A stretch of 7,070 nucleotides of DNA from NCBI GenBank assembly GCA_025454125.1, contig JALOPA010000089.1, positions 1-7,070 on the forward strand, in the 5' to 3' direction. Position numbers and translations under genes: made by a program. The notes below the pieces were generated by a model. The model ran no database searches, was not told where the DNA came from, and saw only the letters and a list, made by a program, of their open reading frames with translations. Shown in pieces: positions 5,093-7,070 of the stretch; the stretch's first letter is position 1; each line of letters starts with the position of its first letter. This DNA comes from Thermodesulfobacteriota bacterium (lineage in GTDB: Bacteria > Desulfobacterota > DSM-4660 > Desulfatiglandales > HGW-15).

Positions 5093-5126
5093 GCCTATAT
5101 TCAAAGATTTCCGCACCCCTGTCAAT
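5093..5126 (-). promoter_or_regulatory. Promoter-like 34-bp repeat, copy 2, upstream of the phosphoesterase
   Basis: On the minus strand it reads TTGACA (5120-5125), GGGGTGCGG, an A/T-rich stretch and TATAGG (5094-5099), matching 3078-3111 at 29 of 34 positions with no gap. It ends 85 bases before the preferred ATG of the phosphoesterase. Sequences outside the 34 bases are unrelated between the two copies, so the similarity is limited to the regulatory core. Confidence 0.6.
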
Positions 5127-5242
5127 GAATGCCAGTTATCAAATCCGGGGAGCTGAGACGTCTTTTCCCCGATGGCTCCCCAAGAAATCATTCAACCCAC
5201 GCCGGCTTGGTGCATATTTTCCGCATCACTGGAAAATTGTCT

Positions 5243-5274
5243 TGACCATTTTCCAGAAATATGGAAAATGGTCA
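5243..5274. promoter_or_regulatory. Perfect 12-bp inverted repeat over the ATPase start region (putative operator)
   Basis: TGACCATTTTCC (5243-5254) and GGAAAATGGTCA (5263-5274) are exact complements separated by 8 bases. A further partial half-site GGAAAATT lies at 5231-5238. The repeat covers the ATG at 5261 and abuts the ATG at 5276. Weak -35 (TTGTCT, 5237-5242) and -10 (TATGGA, 5260-5265) boxes with 17-base spacing would overlap it. It could be a repressor site or an mRNA hairpin at the ribosome entry. Confidence 0.7.
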
Positions 5275-5275
5275 C

Positions 5276-6514
5276 ATGGAACGACTCGTTGGAATCTACA
5301 TTTTCGATCCTGAACTCACTGCCGGGAAAATGATTTTTCTAACCGGGCCGCGACAGGTGGGAAAGACCACTTTTGCTCGGTCCTGGCTCAAGTCAGCAGA
5401 ATCCGACGAAACGTATTTCAACTGGGACGACCCGTCCGTCATGCTGGCATACACCAGGAACCCTCTGCATTTTCACAATGTCATCGATGAGAAGTTCAAA
5501 GGAGGGCGCGTTCCGCTTGTCTTTGACGAGATCCACAAGCAGCGCGGCTGGAGAAATCTCTTAAAGGGCCTTTTCGATGCACAAGGGGAAAGGATTAGTC
5601 TGTTGGTCACAGGATCGGCGCGCCTGGGCTTCATTCAGAAGTCCGGTGATTCACTGCTTGGACGCTACTTCTCCTTCCAGATGTTCCCCCTAGGCCTTGC
5701 TGAGGTTGTAGACGATTTCTCGTTCATGCTTCATGATGAACGCCCTCTAGCCGACGGAAAGAGACTCGCCTCTTTAGCTCGGGAGGCGAGCAAGAAAGAA
5801 TTAGAAGAAGGGCTCGCCCTGCTCATGAAATTTGGCGGTTTCCCCGAACCCCTGGTCAGAGAGTCGGAGAGATTTCACAGAAGATGGCAGACCGAATACA
5901 AGAAGCTGCTTACTAGGGATGAGATTCGCGACATCTCAAGAGTTTCGGACCTAAAAGGGATCGAAACTCTGGTGGAACTCCTCCCCACAAAAGTCGGCTC
6001 GCCACTCAGCATCCCTTCACTCAGCAGCGACCTCAACAGGAAGTATGATACGGTCAAGAGTTGGCTTGAGATGTTGGAGGCTCTCTATATGGTATTCACT
6101 CTCCGTCCCTGGCACAAAAACATCAGCCGGGCTATCAAGAAAGAAAAGAAACTCTATTTTTCGGACTGGTCCTTCCTTTCCGAATCGGGGCGGAGATTCG
6201 AAAATCTTATGGCCGTGGCTCTGTGCCGGATGGCAGCGAGGTTTACGGAGTCGGGGATTGGCCAGTTCGAGATCTGCTATATTCGGGACAGAGAAAAGAG
6301 AGAGGTGGATTTTGTCCTGGTGAAGGACAATGCGCCGCTTGCCCTTTTTGAGGCAAAAACTGCGGAATCGAGCGCAAGCGCAGGGGCGAGTTATTTCTCC
6401 AATAAGCTGAACATTCCTCTTTTTCAAATTGCCCTCAGAGCGAAAAAGGTAGAAGCGTTTCCAGGGGGTCGATTTCTCATACCAGCCGCGAACTTCCTGC
6501 TGCTCACCGGATGA
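5276..6514 (+). CDS. AAA-type ATPase with C-terminal DUF4143 nuclease-like domain
   Basis: A P-loop ATPase of the AAA_14/DUF4143 family. Counting from the upstream in-frame ATG at 5261 (417 aa), the Walker A motif is GPRQVGKTT (29-37), the Walker B is LVFDE (86-90) and the following strand motif is LLVTGSARL (114-122). The C-terminal DUF4143 part (about 205-410) ends in a restriction-endonuclease-like core: E314 in FENLMAVAL, D350 in REVDFVL and E364-x-K366 in LFEAK. Members are common in accessory regions of bacteria and archaea and have no settled function. The ATG at 5276 (MERLVGIYIF, 412 aa) is preferred because 5261 lies inside the inverted repeat and homologues usually begin with such a segment; neither has a good ribosome site. 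The length is normal and there are no frame breaks. It is monocistronic, with no partner antitoxin visible. Confidence 0.9.
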   Translation: MERLVGIYIFDPELTAGKMIFLTGPRQVGKTTFARSWLKSAESDETYFNWDDPSVMLAYTRNPLHFHNVIDEKFKGGRVPLVFDEIHKQRGWRNLLKGLFDAQGERISLLVTGSARLGFIQKSGDSLLGRYFSFQMFPLGLAEVVDDFSFMLHDERPLADGKRLASLAREASKKELEEGLALLMKFGGFPEPLVRESERFHRRWQTEYKKLLTRDEIRDISRVSDLKGIETLVELLPTKVGSPLSIPSLSSDLNRKYDTVKSWLEMLEALYMVFTLRPWHKNISRAIKKEKKLYFSDWSFLSESGRRFENLMAVALCRMAARFTESGIGQFEICYIRDREKREVDFVLVKDNAPLALFEAKTAESSASAGASYFSNKLNIPLFQIALRAKKVEAFPGGRFLIPAANFLLLTG

Positions 6515-6581
6515 GAATAGCAAGGATTGACCGCCCTGCCCTACCTATCTTATCAATAGCAAACTTTAATTGAGGCTCGCC

Positions 6582-6668
6582 GTTGCAAGCAGGAACCGCT
6601 GAAGCAATTGGTCTTGCATCTCAGACGTTCCCTCTGACGCCGCCGGACGAATATCCTCTGCTTGCAAC
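6582..6668. repeat. Inverted repeat in the hsdR leader
   Basis: GTTGCAAGCAG (6582-6592) is the exact complement of CTGCTTGCAAC (6658-6668). Allowing one gapped base, the match extends outward (CGCCG against CGGCG). The 65-base interior could fold as an RNA domain or be a small mobile-type unit; no coding sense was recognised. Confidence 0.55.
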
Positions 6669-6680
6669 CGGCGGTTATCG

Positions 6681-6720
6681 AACCCCGTTCTCGTTCCGAG
6701 AATCGGGGTTTTGCGCTTTT
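6681..6720 (+). terminator. Terminator-like hairpin upstream of hsdR
   Basis: AACCCCG-TTCTCG pairs with CGAGAA-CGGGGTT around loop TTC, a 13-bp stem with one bulged T, followed by TTGCGCTTTT. The tail is interrupted by GCGC, so it is not a textbook terminator. It would end ATPase transcription or attenuate transcription entering hsdR 30 bases later. Confidence 0.6.
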
Positions 6721-6749
6721 GGAGACAAACCGAAGCCCGGCCACAAGAG

Positions 6750-7070
6750 ATGAACAAAAAAGACCTGAGCGAACGCGACATCTGCACGAAGTTTATCACT
6801 CCGGCCGTGACCCAAGCCGGATGGGACCTCCAGTCCCAGGTGCGTGAAGAGGTCGCCTTTACCAAGGGACGGATCATCGTCCGGGGCAAGCTGGTCACCC
6901 GTGGCAAGGCCAAGCGGGCCGACTACATTCTCTACTACAAGCCCAACATCCCCATCGCCCTCATCGAGGCAAAGGATAACCAGCATTCTGTCGGCGACGG
7001 TATGCAGCAAGGTCTGGAGTATGCCGCCAGCCTTGACGTCCCCTTCGTGTTTTCCTCGAATGGCGATTCG
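6750..7070 (+). CDS. hsdR: Type I restriction enzyme R subunit, N-terminal part (cut by window edge)
   Basis: The first 107 codons of a type I restriction endonuclease subunit, the DNA-cleaving and translocating component that works with HsdM and HsdS. The N-terminal nuclease domain is recognisable: an opening helix [17 protein letters not shown], the strand [16 protein letters not shown] with catalytic D58, and LIEAKDN with E73 and K75, forming the PD-(D/E)-x-K site. These are followed by the Q-x-x-x-Y motif (Q87, Y91) in GMQQGLEYA and the strand [12 protein letters not shown], a hallmark of the HsdR_N family (EcoEI-like). The helicase motor and partner subunits lie beyond the window. The ATG at 6750 has only a weak ribosome site (ACAAGAG), but the protein start fits relatives. 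The terminator-like hairpin 30 bases upstream may limit read-through. Confidence 0.92.
   Translation, partial: MNKKDLSERDICTKFITPAVTQAGWDLQSQVREEVAFTKGRIIVRGKLVTRGKAKRADYILYYKPNIPIALIEAKDNQHSVGDGMQQGLEYAASLDVPFVFSSNGDS

Larger units (their letters stand above)
6515..6749. other. Intergenic leader region before hsdR
   Basis: The 235 bases contain a possible promoter (TTGACC 6527-6532, TATCAA 6551-6556, 18-base spacing), an 11-bp inverted repeat (6582-6592 with 6658-6668) and a terminator-like hairpin (6681-6710). The minus strand has an open stretch ending at 6566 that runs through here from inside hsdR, but it shows no family resemblance. Confidence 0.5.

Noticed and set aside
5009..5191. 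Longer N-terminus for the phosphoesterase (ATG at 5191)
   Set aside because: The added 61 residues look like random basic sequence, they bury a clean signal sequence inside the protein, and they overlap the promoter-like repeat.
6566..6913. Minus-strand open frame over the hsdR start and leader
   Set aside because: It overlaps a clear hsdR N-terminus and has no recognisable domain; its open state fits a shadow of hsdR continuing by chance.

Overview
This is a 7.07 kb bacterial chromosomal window with mixed coding directions, little operon structure and a high density of toxin-antitoxin and defence-type genes. No gene is diagnostic of a taxon. The extragenic palindromes of the GTCATTCC...GGAATCCA type, the linked sequences of the GACTTCTTACGAAG type and moderate GC recall Desulfobacterota (former Deltaproteobacteria) and Nitrospirota-like genomes. 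That placement is an impression from repeat style, not a demonstration.

Left part (1-1140): the last codons of an upstream gene lead to an intact tRNA-Val(CAC) with encoded CCA. A 353-bp segment follows, carrying a small GIY-YIG nuclease gene and three perfect hairpins, and it ends in an exact 24-bp copy of the tRNA 3' end. The strong bidirectional terminator that follows was probably the original tRNA terminator, so the segment looks like a tiny tRNA-targeted insertion. Facing it is a RelE/ParE-type toxin with an overlapping upstream antitoxin gene, both on the minus strand.

Middle (1140-3220): a 55-codon DUF1737-like gene (minus) is easy to miss because of its size. A cluster of extragenic palindromes (1617-1911) comes next, then a GAF/DUF484-like plus GGDEF diguanylate cyclase (minus) with intact catalytic and inhibitory motifs.

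Right part (3220-7070): a promoter with near-consensus boxes drives an MNT nucleotidyltransferase and HEPN toxin-antitoxin pair. The HEPN gene is broken by an apparent one-base loss in a T run. A convergent, membrane-anchored or secreted calcineurin-like phosphoesterase follows, then an AAA ATPase with a DUF4143 nuclease-like domain whose start region sits in a perfect 12-bp inverted repeat. After a 235-bp leader with an inverted repeat and a terminator-like hairpin comes the first 107 codons of a type I restriction subunit (hsdR), cut by the window edge.

Two unlinked minus-strand genes, the GGDEF gene and the phosphoesterase, share a nearly identical 34-bp upstream sequence containing TTGACA. 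This suggests a common promoter or operator. Most genes here act as separate transcription units rather than as one pathway. The shared theme is accessory conflict genes (two toxin-antitoxin modules, a DUF4143 ATPase, restriction) beside a tRNA insertion site.
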